A stretch of 64,000 nucleotides of DNA from Zopfochytrium polystomum. Taxonomy: Eukaryota; Chytridiomycota; Chytridiomycetes; Chytridiales; Chytridiaceae. Each line of letters opens with the position of its first letter. Position 1 is the first letter of the stretch. The stretch is from NCBI GenBank assembly GCA_025765615.1, contig JAIVFJ010000078.1:62001-126000 (forward strand), in the 5' to 3' direction. Both the position numbers and the translations under genes were made by a program. Below the pieces are notes generated by a model. The model saw nothing but the letters and a program-made list of their open reading frames with translations, did not search any database and had not been told where the DNA came from. Positions 12,141-24,846 of the stretch are shown piece by piece.

Positions 12141-12810
12141 TCAGAGAGAGAGCTTTTTTCGTACAACACCGGCGATATCGAGCTCCAAAGCAATATCCTT
12201 CATCTCATCCTCGGATACTTGGCCGTCATTGAGCCATTTGGCAATGCGAGTGAGCACATCGGCGTCATCGTCGATTTCATTTCCAGTCGCCTTCAAAAGT
12301 TCAGCGCGGTCGCGGATGGTTCTGATGTAGCCCTCGCACGATTTTCCCTAGACCAAGAGGATTCCCTCTTGAACCTGTGAAGAATCGCGTAAAGCTGAAA
12401 ATGGATATTGAAATTGGAGATGCAGTTCGGCAAAAAGCGCAGGGGGGAAGCGAGTGGGGAGGATTCCGCGGCCCAGGCAACACGCACACCTCTTTGGCTG
12501 GAGCTTTTCTCGTTGACGTATTGATTATAGGAGAACCTGAAGAACCCGATGATTTTATTTCTTCCTTGAACGGCACCAAGGATGGCGAGAGGGCGCGCGA
12601 AGGTAACGTCTCCTGAGGTGACCAGTCGCCCGCCCCATGGGATGAGGAAGACAAAGGCGGAGAAGACGAAGACGAAGGAGATGACTCGGTGAAGGCGACG
12701 CGGCGAGGCCGCGGGGAAGCATGAGAAGTAGGATGAGGTCGGTGGTGGGGGATTGTTAATGGGTGGTGGGATAGGGATAGGGGTAGGGATTGCCGGGGAA
12801 TGTGAAACAT
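12141..12810 (-). CDS. Hypothetical protein, two exons
   Basis: Exon 12810-12490 and exon 12347-12141 join in phase 0 to 175 residues. The first exon is a Pro/Ser/His-rich, probably disordered N-terminus ending TRKAPAKE. The second encodes a well-formed acidic helical domain with GYIRTIRDRAELLK, EIDDDADVLTRIAKWL and SEDEMKDIALELDIAG before the stop. I do not recognise the family. The helical exon is convincingly coding; it has no start codon of its own, so an upstream exon is required and the one chosen is the only frame-compatible candidate I found. It sits just upstream of the P450 remnant on the same strand and head-to-head with the ABC transporter. Confidence 0.5.
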
Positions 12811-12886
12811 TACTCACAGCATTAATTTAATATTTGCGGTGTTGTCGTGGGTGAGCAATGAATGTCTGGGTTATGTGGCGTGAACC

Positions 12887-12918
<32 letters not shown>

Positions 12919-13102
12919 GAAAGAAAAAACAAAATAAAAAGAAATACATGTACAATAATAAACAAAAAGAAAAATTGGAGTGCGGATCGCTGTTACCCTT
13001 CCAAGGTGTGAAGTGTCTGTCCTGTTAAGAACAGTCTCTCTGAACGATTTTTTGAGATTTCGCCCAAAAAGGAAACACGGCAGGCAACCAAGGAGAAAAG
13101 AC

Positions 13103-13142
<40 letters not shown>

Positions 13143-13186
13143 AGAAAAAAGAAAAAAGAAAAAAAAGAAAGATCGTGGGTCCGAGC
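12811..13186. promoter_or_regulatory. Divergent spacer upstream of the ABCC gene, with GA and A-rich tracts
   Basis: Contains a poly(A) run (about 12887-12905), a 16-unit AG microsatellite (13107-13138) and an A/G-only stretch reaching to 50 nt before the transporter ATG. No TATA box was recognised. Confidence 0.5.
13107..13138. repeat. AG microsatellite
   Basis: About sixteen AG units directly in the presumed 5' untranslated region of the ABCC gene. Confidence 0.9.
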
Positions 13187-16100
13187 ATGTCGACGACAAC
13201 GACGAAGGAGACCAAGGAGGCGACCCCCCTTGCCATCATCTTCCGCGGCGATGTCGATGGCGATGGCGATGGCGCCGCCGCCCTCTTGCTCTCACCCCCG
13301 CCGCCGCCTGCGTCGGCCCAGCCGACGACGACCCTGGACGTCCACAATGACGACGACGGCGACTGCGTCCACCAACAGCTGTCGTGGAACCCGATCTCCT
13401 TTGCAACCGTCGGCTGGCTGACCCCTGTGCTGGGTGGCGTCAACCGGAAGGTGGGAGCGGCCCGAGAGACCTGCGACGCCAAGACGAAACGAGACCACCT
13501 TGACGTGGTGGAGGCCGGCGTCCGTGACTCTGAATCGTCCACTAACGCGATGGCAGGCTCGAACGGCAAGCAGAGCAGCAGCGAGACATTTAGCGAGAAG
13601 GTAAGTAGTGATTGTAATTCTTTGATCAGAGACGATGCCCCCAATGACAACCGGGCAACAACATGTTGTATTTTGTGCAAAAAAAAAAAAAAAAAACAGG
13701 ATATTCCCAGGCTCCGCAACCAGGAGAGGGCGAGTACTTCAGCCCAATGGCTTGATGCTTTTTTCAAACAAGCTGCTCGTTATCGCGTCTCCGTCAGAAC
13801 GGATAGTGCGAAGGCGAGACCTCCAAGCCTCCTGTGGGCGCTTCTGCCTCATGTAGCTGTAAACCTGTAAGCTCCCTCCGATTATCTTTCGCCTTCCCCT
13901 CTGGTTGTCCTGCTTATTGTCTCTTGGCTTCCACTTACCATATCAACAAACAACAACACGAAACACGCCATGTTCGCTGCCAGAGCTGCAATTGGGGTTT
14001 ACCAATCTATCGCCGTGACCCTTTCAATCTGTCAAAGCCTCATGATAGCTCAAGTAAGACCATTTCTTCTCGGGCTCCTCGAGAACTTGCTGTCCTTCGT
14101 AACTAAACATGTCCCACTTCCCCCCCTGCTGACAGATAGTCAATTACCTTGATCCTACTTACGACCGTAGTCAACTCTTTCTGCAAACTGGATACGGTCT
14201 AGCCTTCCTTATGTCTGGAATGGTCTTGCTTTATGCCGTGTTCGGCAACCTCTCCGAAACCACCACCCACGTGGCTCAAATTCGGCTTCGTGCTGCCCTC
14301 GTTGGATCCATCTACAAAAAGAGCCTGTATTTGTCTCCGCGAGCAAGAAAGGTGGGTGCCTGGGCGGGTATGTCTTGACTCCCTCTGTGAAGCCTGCGAC
14401 CCTGACGGGTGACAAAAAAAAAAAAGGATTTTCCCGCCGGCAAGATCAACAGCTTCATCGGATCAGACGTTGACAGTGTCAACGTCTTCTTCGGAGTAGC
14501 CAACACCGTGTGGACTCTCCCCATCCAAGTCGGCGTCTCCCTGTTCCTGGTTGCGCAATACCTCAAGGTTTCCACTGTTGTCGCAGCCGGAACTTTCTTA
14601 GTGTTAATGATCCCCAGCTTGATCATCTTCCCACGGATGATCGCGGTCACGACGTCGGCGCGCAAGTTCCTTGACGAGCGCACGTCCCGTCTCCGCGAGT
14701 TTTTGTACGGCGTCAAGCTGGCCAAATACCAAGCGATTGAGGACCATTTCGAGGACAAGATACTGCAGGCACGGGAGCGGCAATTGAAGTTTGTCGTCAA
14801 GCAGGCTGTGCTGTTTTCGGGAATTCTTGTGTCTAACGCAGTCCAGAACCAGCTCATACCAGCTTTGACGCTGATAACTTTCGGAGCATTGGGCAACTCA
14901 ATGAAGGCTGACGTCGTCTTCACGGCCCTCTCACTCATCATGTCTCTTGTCGCGTCAGGGTCCAACGTCTCCTTTTTGGTTCAGTTAAGCGGACCCCCTC
15001 TTTGCCTGTGTTCTCGCAATGCATTTACCGTAGCCTTGCTGCTTGCCAGATTCATTTCAAGTGCGCTGGTTTCGTACAAGCGCCTCCAGGAATTTTTCTT
15101 GGCTCCAGAGGCCGAAGTGGATGAAGTCGTTACCCGCATCGCCGCCACTGCCCCAGCAGATTGTGAGCGCACTGACGATGTCGCGTACGCCATACACCTG
15201 GAGCATGCCAGCTTCACGTGGGAGTCGTCAAACGACAGCAATGGCGCAAGCGACAGCTCGAAAAGCACAGATTCTCCCAACAATGACAAATTCGAGCTTC
15301 ATGACCTCAACATGAAGATTCCGGTCGGCTCGCTTGTCGCTGTCGTGGGAGCAACCGGAAGCGGAAAGAGCTCGCTCCTGGCCGCTTTGGCGTCCGTCAT
15401 GCGACGCACCAATGCAACTCCATCATCGCCAGGAGAAGGGACGGCTTCAACCGTTGCTACCATTCGAGGCTCCGTGGCCTACTGCGCGCAGGAGCCGTGG
15501 ATCGTCTCAGGGACCATACTGGAAAACATCGCGTTGGGAATCGAAAACAGTGAAAACAAGATCTGGGACGAAGCTTCTGTTCCGGATAGGCCATGGATTC
15601 AAAAGTGCAAGGCAGCAGTAAAGGCCTGTGCAATCGACAAGGATTTGATGTCATTTGATGACGGCCTGTTCACGCAGATTGGAGAGAAGGGCGTCAACCT
15701 TTCCGGCGGCCAGAAGGCACGGATTGCTTTAGGTACTGAAAACCAACATAGTCGTCGATTTCTCCGCATTTATTCATTAAATTTGTCTCTTTAAAGCCCG
15801 CGCTATGGTACTAGACTCGGACATATACCTCCTCGATGATCCTCTTTCTTCCCTCGATGCGCACGTGGCGAATGCTGTATTCCACGGGGCCGTCCGCGGT
15901 CCCCTTCTTCGCTCCAAAACAGTAGTGCTTGCGACGCACCTTCTCCAATACCTTCCCTTCGCCGACTATGTTGTGGTCGTCGACAACGGTAGAATTGTCG
16001 AGCAGGGCAGTTTCAAGAACCTGATGTGCGCTGGGGGACAGCTAAAGGGCATGATGAATAACTACGGCTTTGATGGAAACTTTGATCAGGATGACGGCGG

Positions 16101-18666
16101 CGAGGAAGGGAATAAGAAGCCAGGCGACACTTCAACCGAGGAGGACGGACAGACTGTGCTGGAGGGCCTGGAGCGCTCCTCCCAGGATCATAAGTCAAAA
16201 GGAGGAGACGCGAGAGACTTGCAGCATGAGAAAAGCAAGGCCAAAAAAGTCGCAGAAGACCGAGAAACGGTAAGCTTTTATGGTGATTTCTTTCCTTGCT
16301 TCGGCGGCGATGCGTTTCACTGACTAAACCAAAATCGTTTCATCCATTCATCTCGCTCTGAAGGGCGCTGTGAAGTTCCGCATCTATGTCATCTTTTTCA
16401 CGGCCGTCGGTCTTCATTGGCTTCTCTTCTTCATGCTCCTGATTGCCACCAATGTGACGATGCAAGTTTTGGCACAAGTGATACTTTCCAAGTGGACAGC
16501 CGACACGAGCAATGTGGATGGCTTCGGCACATATCTGTACCCCTACATGGGACTGAGCTTGGGAGGAACGATATTTTCGGGCTAGTAGTGCAATTTTTGT
16601 GTTTGTAAAATTGCCTAATCGAACTCACAATCAACGCTCAACCCGGTTCAGGCATTACATTGTTCATGTGCATGTACCTCGCAATTCGAGCAGGCCGGTA
16701 TCTTCACAAAGTCGCTCTGAGTGGTCTTCTGCACGCGCCAATGTCATTCTTTGATGTTCAACCAGTGGGCCGCATACTCAATCGCATGACAAATGATTTG
16801 AACGCCGTCGATTGGAACGTTGGAATGTTTTTGGCTCACACCTTTAACATGCTCTCGACATTGCTCGTACTGTAAGCATCACCTGTCCCCTTTGGGGATC
16901 GTAAACTCACCTTCCTTTCTCATCATTTGCAAACGCAGAATCATTTTCATCAGCATTTCTTCACCGTACATCATCGGTGAGTGTCTCACGGACCAATCCA
17001 TCTTGTTGATCGGTTCATTTTTATCGACTTAACGAACGACTATTTACAAAAACAAAGTTCTGTTTGTTTTGATTATAATCGTCGGCCTCCTTATTTTCAA
17101 TTTCTTCATTACTGCTTACCGTGAGCTCAAGCGATTAAGTGCCACTATGATGTCTCCGCTGGCCTCGCACGTCAGCGAGACATTGACCGGCATTCCAACA
17201 ATTATCGGCGATAATCTCCATGGCATATTTATCGGAAGACAGATTGTGCTGATGGACAAGGCGAACCTTGCGTCCTTGATCTTCGATCACGCGCAACTGT
17301 GGTTCACTTTCAGGCTTGACACGATGGGGTCGCTCGTCGTGCTGGTCGTCTGCCTTCTTGGAGTTACTGGGGTTCTATCGACGACATTTGTAGGGCTCGC
17401 CTTGACAATGTCCATCTCGTTTTCGTCGAGCCTGAATAATTTCCTGCTGACGTTTGGAAAAGTAGAGGCGGCTGTGGGTATCTCTCCCTGGGTCCATTTC
17501 GTACTGTTCGTGGATCGAATGCTAAAGTAACTCCCGTATACGTCGCTGGAAAAAAAACACATTAGATGGCTTCGACCGAGCGTCTTGTGCACTACATGGA
17601 AAATCTTCCTCGTGAAGCTGACTGGCACGTCCCAAAGGACGACGCACTTGACAAAGACTGGCCAAAGACCGGCCGTGTTGCGGTTCGGGACCTTGAAATA
17701 TGCTACGAGATGCGCTCCGATGCAATGGTGATAAAGGGTGTTTCGTTTGATATCCAACCCGGAGAAAAGATTGCCGTGGTCGGGCGAACAGGATCAGGCA
17801 AGTCAACCCTGATGGACGCTTTTTTCCGTATTGTGGAAGCTTCGGCTGGCACAATCAGCATAGATGGACAAGGTGTGTGTTTTCCGTGTTTGTTGCCTTT
17901 CCAATCGCAATTCCATCATTACACTTAATTGGTATCATGACTCCGCTCTTTCTTTAAAGATATCGCCACTGTTGGTCTCCGGCGATTGCGGCGCGCCGTT
18001 CAGATGATCCCTCAGAACCCAATTCTCTTTGATGGCACTGTTCGCTCAAACTTAGATGTTCAGTCTAAGCACACCGACGCAGAGATTTGGAAGTCCTTGG
18101 AGATGACTGGGATGAAGGACTTCGTCAATGGACTCGAGAAAAAGCTCGATTCTGCCGTCTCGGAAGGTGTGAAATAACCCTTTCCTAATTTATTGTATGC
18201 AGTAATTCTTACGACGACCCTTCTTTCATCTTCTTTGTCGCAAAAACATTCGGGGTCTTTTCCATTCCCCAAAGGCGGTGCCAACTTTTCCGCCGGGCAG
18301 CGTCAGCTCCTTTGCCTTGCCCGCGCCCTCCTCGCGCGTACCACCATCCTCATCATGGACGAAGCAACCTCCTCGGTCGACGTCGAGTCGGACCGCCGCC
18401 TTCAGGAGCTCGTTCACACCCTCCTCCGTGAAACGACCGTGATCAGCGTCGCGCACCGCCTCAACACGATCGCGGCGTACGACCGCGTCATTGTTCTCGA
18501 CGGCGGACGCATCGTCGAAATGGACAGCCCGCACGCCCTGCTGGGGCGAGACTCGACGTTCAGTCAGCTCGTCGAGTCTACGGGCTCGGCAAACGCAGCG
18601 GCCATTCGGGATGTTGCGAGGGAGCGGTTGGTGGAAAAGTCGAAACCGACGAGCGAAACGGAGTGA
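13187..18666 (+). CDS. ABC transporter, ABCC/MRP-type full transporter
   Basis: Thirteen exons (13187-13600, 13700-13866, 13984-14053, 14136-14351, 14427-15732, 15797-16269, 16364-16580, 16652-16871, 16939-16976, 17058-17473, 17566-17872, 17960-18166, 18275-18666) keep frame for 1,480 residues: TMD1-NBD1-TMD2-NBD2 without the extra TMD0. NBD1 has Walker A GATGSGKSS (near 597), signature NLSGGQK and Walker B IYLLDDPLSSLD. NBD2 has GRTGSGKST (near 1252), signature NFSAGQRQ and ILIMDEATSSVD. In NBD1 the residue after Walker B is Asp (DD), the degenerate site usual in ABCC proteins, so NBD2 probably does most hydrolysis. ABCC pumps export organic anions and glutathione conjugates; the substrate here is unknown. 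Intron 7 appears to be GC-AG. An extra intron near 14958-15048 would also keep frame. Confidence 0.9.
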
Positions 18667-19648
18667 AACGTGCCGTTTTATCTATTTTTTGAAATTCTAG
18701 GCTGGGTGGAATGCCGGGAGAGCTGACGAGCGGCTGTCCTTTGGTGAAGCTAAAAAACTCCTTCAGAGGGGGCGTGGGTACTTTAGGCAAGGCAGGAGGA
18801 CAAGAGTTTCCTACTGGTGTAATGGTTTTTTGTTTCCCCATCAACAAGAGCAGCTGTCTTGGTGTGGTGTTGTCTTGACGGGGTGGCGGTGCCAAGGCGT
18901 TACATACCAGGTTGGTTTTTCATATTGTTACCAAGAGTAAAGAAAAGAAAGTGAAGGAAAAGGAAGCGGAGAGGACGTGTCCCGCTCCGAATCCACTCCA
19001 ACAAGCCCCGATATTGTGGAGCTAGTGCCAAAACCTGAACATGGACCCATTGCCCAACTGGATACTCATATTTACCCTTTAGGCCTGGTGGCACCCCCAT
19101 TTTGGACGCATTGCCAGCATCCCCATATCAATGGGTCAACCCCATTGTCGGAGCTCCAATTTTACTTAGCAGGAGTTTTCTTCATGATGAAGCAAAACGT
19201 CTATCAAAAAGGTATTGATTCTATGCAATCAAACTCAAGACGAATAGACAAGACGTATCTCGAAACATTAATTGATATCATTGTCTCTTTACATCTGGCA
19301 GCCTTGCCCTTTTGCCGTAATATGTGTAGAGATTTGAGCCTAGGATGTGAGGATGACAGGCCGTCAAGCCTGTGACCTCAAATAAAAGAGTGTATACCCA
19401 CTTTTTCACTGATAATTGTGAGGATTATCCACCTGTCTCGAAGCGCGTTATACACGCATTCGGCTTGGACTCTGCTGTATATATTATTATTTTATTATTA
19501 TTGGTTGTCCACATAAGCCACTGACTGACACTTGTTGTCGCGCCTGCGTCACCTGTCACTATTATTATTTGTGCCCTTATTATTATTATTATTCTGTACA
19601 ATGGCTGCAGACCGAGTGACTCAGTGTTTGCTCAACTGCTGGCATAGG

Positions 19649-19880
19649 GCTTCCTTGCTCAGTGGTTAGAGCGCTCCCTTCAATCGGGAAGGTGCCAAAT
19701 TCGAGACACGCGGACTGTTGGACTGCAAAGTCCAACATGTCCAGCTAATAACCCCTCACTTTTGGAATGACTAAGGACTGAACCACTTCTGTGGGAGAAG
19801 TGCAAAGTCCAGATGCCCAGCTACCATGATGTAATGCCTCATATGAGTGGTATGAGAAGACAGGGCTTTTCTTTCTCTTT
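19649..19880 (+). repeat. Candidate tRNA-derived SINE
   Basis: The first 72 nt look like a decayed tRNA: a D-arm GCTCAGTGGTTAGAGC with paired GCTC/GAGC stem and A-box character, an anticodon-like hairpin with loop TTCAATC, and a B-box-like AAATTCGAGAC. No acceptor stem closes, so it is not a functional tRNA. A tRNA-unrelated body follows to about 19880. Boundaries are estimates. Confidence 0.55.
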
Positions 19881-20369
19881 CTGTTGATGATTTTTACTTA
19901 TTTTTCTAATTAGTATTTTCCTTTGTTTTGGCTCTTTTTCTTGTTTTATCTTTTATTTAGTTGTTTGTTTACTGTCTCTCTTTGTGTGTCTTCCTTTCTT
20001 TCTGTGGCTGTGGTGAGTGTCTTCTTGTCTGCACCAATCATTTCTTGCCAGTTCCTCCACCCCCCCCCTCCACTCTGCTCTGGTGGCTGTCTGCCAAGAA
20101 ATGGCCCCATGATTCTCTGAGCTGTCTCTCTTTGTTGATGGCTCAGCCCCATTTGGTGAATCACCCATCCATTCTGTTTTTTACTGTTTTATTTATTGTT
20201 TTGTTGTTTTGTATGTGTTTTCCCTCCTTTTTCCTCTCCTCCCTGTGATTCCAACCCTCTCCTATTTAAACTGCTGCCCCCCCTTCTTGTTGACTGTGAG
20301 AACTGTGCCTGAAGTCCCTTGCCTGCCCTTTTCTTCCTGACTGTATGTAGAGCTGGGGGTGGCAGTCCC

Positions 20370-20445
20370 CTGGTGTGTGACAGGAGGTTGAAGTCCTCTT
20401 GGCCATGATGGCAGTGTGCTGGGTTCAAGCCCCAGTGCACCTCAC
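20370..20445 (+). repeat. tRNA-like sequence with intact T-arm
   Basis: CTGGGTTCAAGCCCCAG forms a perfect 5-bp T-arm with a 7-nt loop and B-box GGTTCAAGCCC, followed by GTGCACCTCACCA. Upstream D-arm pairing is poor, so a SINE head or tRNA relic is more likely than a live tRNA gene. Confidence 0.45.
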
Positions 20446-21797
20446 CAATTCTGCATGCTGTTTAGGTTGGACTGGGTAGGAGCCACTTGGTGATGGAAGG
20501 ATGGAGGGTAAATCTGTGGTGGTGCCTCTAGGTTCCTGTCAATACATCTAGTCAAATCCAGGTCTCTCAAGGGGATATGAATGAGCTGTCTGGTCAGGTA
20601 CTGCTGCAGGAATGGTCTCTCAGGTATGCCCCCATCTCCCTGGTTGTTGGCTCCTGTGGCCTCTGGTGGGCCTGGTCTTCACTGGATTCAGACCCTCTTT
20701 CTCTCAGATTAATGCCTGTGCTGTCATGGTGCCACATTTGGGTGAGGGAGTGGGTGTTAACATTCCTTGCTTCTAAGATAGGGAATTCCTCTGGCTTGGT
20801 GAAGCAGATGTCTGTGTCCTAGTAGGATGAAGTAAGAAGAGTCCCACTGTCTCCCACCCCTGTGTGCCCCCTCCTTGGATTGAGTTGGAACTTCTCCTTG
20901 GAGTGAGACAAGCTGTGTCTGGTTCTGTTAAGTGGAAAACAGTTCTGATTTAATTCAACAGACACCTCTGCACACTAACTGTTCCTTGTGTTTGCCCTCT
21001 GTGTCCAACCCCCTCCAACTTAGGGCTTGTCTTTGGCAGAGAGGGAGCTGGTGCTCCAAGGTGGTGGCTCCAACAGGTTGGGACCTGGCCACTTTCCTCC
21101 CCACTCTCTTGCCTTCCCCCTTGGCTTCTGCCTTGGGAAGGAGCTGGCACAGATTGGTTGGTGCTGCCTTAGGCGCCCCCTTTGTTGCCCTAAGTCTCAT
21201 TCCTTACCGAGTGATTCGGTCCCTTTGGCTTTGCCATTGGGGTTTCTCTGTGTCTTGGACCAGAGGCATTTTGCACTTTCTTTTGTGATTGTGCCACCTT
21301 TGTCACACTTTTCTTATGTTTCCCTTTCAGACGTGTGATAACTGCTCTTTTTGTGTTTAAAGAGTTTCTTTTGTGTTTGATGGGCTTTAGTAATACATTT
21401 TCCTGTCTGGTGACCCCTAGACACCTTCTTTTGCCCTTTTCATTAAATAGGATTGGTATTTAGGCCATTGCTCTATTTCCACCTCCAGCCCAGGGTGAGG
21501 AGATTTAGAGAGCACAGTCTCACAAGGAAGTCAGCTTCCTATGTCGACAGCGGCCTCGTCGCCACTGCTGATGTGACTTACACTAAGTCGGGTAAGCCGA
21601 AAGGCCTCATCTGAATCCAACGAAAAGAGTTAGGTGAAGACGGCGGTGATTCTAGCTTTGCTTTCCTAGGCTTCGCCAGCGAGGACAATGCGATTAGAAT
21701 CACACTCAATGGGTTCAGAGAAATGTTGAACTGGGGCAGCTCACAGCAGCTCCAGGTCACCTGACTTTGTCTGAACCAATGTTGAACCAGGGACTGG

Positions 21798-22027
21798 TTG
21801 ATTTGAAATGCCCCTGATGATTTCAAATCATCTTTCCTCTGTGGGAAGACTGGTCACTGGACACAGACCTCTGGACAGACCTTGGTTGATTTAAAATGCT
21901 CCTGAAGATTTCAAATCATTTTCCCCTCTCTGTGGGGAGACCAGTGCTTGCACACTGGGCTCCACACAGAGCTTGGTTGATTTGAAATGCTCTGAATATT
22001 TCAAATTACCCTCCCTCTGTGGGAAGG
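21798..22027. repeat. Tandem repeat of ~90-bp units, each with a hairpin
   Basis: Three units start at 21798, 21886 and 21977. Each begins TTGATTTGAAATGC or close, has the inverted partner ATTTCAAATCA about 10 nt later (stem of 8-10 bp), then a CTCTGTGGG(A)AG block. Units differ by several substitutions and small indels. Confidence 0.8.
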
Positions 22028-22120
22028 GGTTTACAACACCTCCCCAGAGCAAAGTCCTGTCTGAAGCAGTTTGCAACTTGTTCAGATAGGCACTACAGGA
22101 AAACTGGTCAACCTCCCTGC

Positions 22121-22154
22121 AAGAGTATTAATTGGGCAAGAGTATTAATTGGGC
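22121..22154. repeat. 17-bp direct duplication
   Basis: AAGAGTATTAATTGGGC occurs twice back to back. Confidence 0.85.
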
Positions 22155-24810
22155 AGAGTTTTCTTATTGAAAAAACAAGACACACTCTCACTCCAATTTG
22201 CCAGTCCCTGTCTAAAACAAGCTCTCTTTACCCACTTGCCTTTGATCGCTTGCTACACTGGCTCCCTTGTACAAGTTCTCAATTCAAGCCTCAGTCCGCC
22301 TCCACTCACAACGTTGCCTTCTACACTGAAACTTCAACAATATGCATTAGCGTATTCTCTATACAGATCAAATCAGCTTGCACAAGTTTTACTGACAGAG
22401 GATAGAGAATTTCGCTTTTCAAAGTGGGCATTTTAGGGTTTACCAAAGTGAGCTTTGGAAACTTTTACGCATTGCTTTTCATGTCTGCTTGTTTGTCCGC
22501 TTACTTGATTTTGTCCTTTGTTGTCTTGTGAGACTATACTCACTCCTTTGACCCTGGGATCTGGGCCCTAGAGTGTGGGAAAGCAAATAATAGGCTAAAA
22601 CTAACTTTATTGGGCTGTTGTCTAGGGGGTGTTTCAACCCTACTACTTGCCTAGTCCACGAAGTATCCCTACTGATCTGTCTAACAGGGGTCTCAAACAC
22701 AAAGAATGAACATTCAGAGGGACAATCCTCTGAAGGATTGGTGCTGAAGCACCAATTACTCACGTGGCTGCGGGCTGATGCGAGGGGAAACAGAAGGGCA
22801 CTCCTGAGGGTGCAACACAACCGCAGAATAAAGAGAGAGAAGAGGGAAATGGGGGTTTTTATCTCAGGAACCTAAGGTGCTGCAGGAGCCCTCGTCGTCG
22901 CCAGTGATGGGTGGTAGAGAGAGAAGGGAGTTGACTGTGTAGGGGTCAGAAGGTTGCCAGCAGCGAACTCACATGCAGAAACACCTGCAATTGTACACAC
23001 ACCCCACCAGGCTGTGTCGGCAAGATCACTCAACCAACGGGCTTTATCGCATCGCACTCGTGCTCACACATCTCACTCTCACAGCAATAGGACTGAGGCA
23101 GGTACTTGTAGATCAAACTCTCAGGTGTTGGGGGACGCACCAGGCACAGCCACCAACACCCTCGCAGCGACGGGAAGGTTGGGGACGCCGACGCCGTCGT
23201 CGTCGCCACCACCACCACCGTCGTCGCAGCAGCAAGTGCCTGTGATTCTCACTCCAACACAGAGCCAGCAGTGTCACACAGTCAGTAGTGGGGCCAGCTG
23301 CATTCCCCACCTGTGGCCCCTTAAGAGGAGCCCTCGAAGGGACCATGTACTCACCTGGGTGCGTACCACCTCTCGCTACCCTTAGCGTCGCAAGCCAGAT
23401 GGATTTGAAGGGACTCTGTATTGGTGCCAAAGGACAGAAATCAGATTGAAGAAAAAAGAAAAAGAAATGGCCCAAAAACAGAGAGAGAGAAAATTGACAA
23501 GTCAACCCCCCCTGACTTGGAGCATCCACCACAAATGCTCTAAGTCCCCCCAACCCTATGCGTATATGTACAAGTGCCGAAAATAAATAATAAATTAGGT
23601 GGGCTTGGGGTACGGCCTGTCAGGCACCCCATCCCTAGGCAGTCAGGCAGTCTCTGTTAGTCACCAAAAAAAGAAAATATGTTGAGAAAACCTTGGCGCA
23701 ACAGAAACTGTTAAGACGAAAGTAGTAAAAGCAGGCCCAATAATAAAGACAGGTTAGCTGCAAATACACTTTGATAACGCCTTGGAAACTAAAGAACCAG
23801 GAATAATAATAGGGGTCCTGATCCTTGCAGTTTTATGACAGGTGTGCTTGTTTTTGCAGATAAAATCAATAGACTTTATCACTGAGACCTCAGTGTAGTC
23901 TCACACCTTATGTTGCTAATAAGAATTGGAAAAGATAGCACCGTTTTTTTATCATGTGGAAAGTTTTAGAATTGTTCAATTCAAATATAAGAATTCAAAT
24001 CGATAGAAGATTCAAATAATTGGCCCTTGTTCGGTATTGTAGGGACAGTGGGAGAAAGTGGGTCTATTGATATCAGGTTGCAAAACCCTATGGATATTGC
24101 TATTGTCTCAAGCTCCAAGTGGTAGAAAAATGTCCATATCGCTATCATTTTACCAGTATCACGCGACATTATCAGTTATTGGGTTAAGGATCCTTATTCA
24201 AATACCCCTCTCTCTTTTTTCTTTTTCTTTTTTTTTTTTTTTTTTTTTTGTGTGTCCCCACACAAATGCAAAGCCCATGCAATTGAGTTGATGTGTCTGT
24301 GCGAGTTTCATAAAGAACTTTCAACAAAGTGTGCGCCTGTGACCCATAGGTTTTTTGCCACCTTGTCACCATTGAGAGATAGATGATGGACAGAATCAAG
24401 CTCGCTGCAGTCTCAAAATTTGCTGTTTCTGTATTGAGTGGAAGTTGAACTCTGGGGTGTCTGCGTGCAAGCATTCTCCCGTTTCCCAGTGTATGTGTAT
24501 TTCACGGACAAACGGACACAGACAAACAAACTCTTCGCTGTCCCCGCCTGTCTGTCTCCCTCTCTGTCGCTTGCATATGCCTAGCAGCAGTCAGACACAA
24601 AACAATTGGACAGACACATCATCCGCGACCGCCCACCCACCCCAGTGCAGTCACCATCGGCAGTCAGTCACATCGAGAAGGCTTCCAAACTTGGCCGTGA
24701 TAGGTGAGAGAGAAAGAGAGAGAAGACAAGCAAAAGAGGCTGCAGACTGGCTACCCTAGAGAGTGGGACTAACAAATAAGAAACGGGCAAACAACCAACA
24801 ACGATCGAGA

Positions 24811-24811
<1 letters not shown>

Positions 24812-24844
<33 letters not shown>
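24812..24844. repeat. Poly(A) tract
   Basis: About 33 consecutive A in an otherwise purine-rich spacer. Confidence 0.9.

Positions 24845-24846
<2 letters not shown>

Noticed and set aside
14958..15048. Extra intron in the first transmembrane domain of the ABCC gene
   Set aside because: Splice signals exist and the frame would be kept, but the segment is open throughout; there is no evidence to choose, so it was left as exon.
19649..19720. Functional tRNA gene
   Set aside because: No 7-bp acceptor stem and a poor T-arm; better explained as a SINE head.
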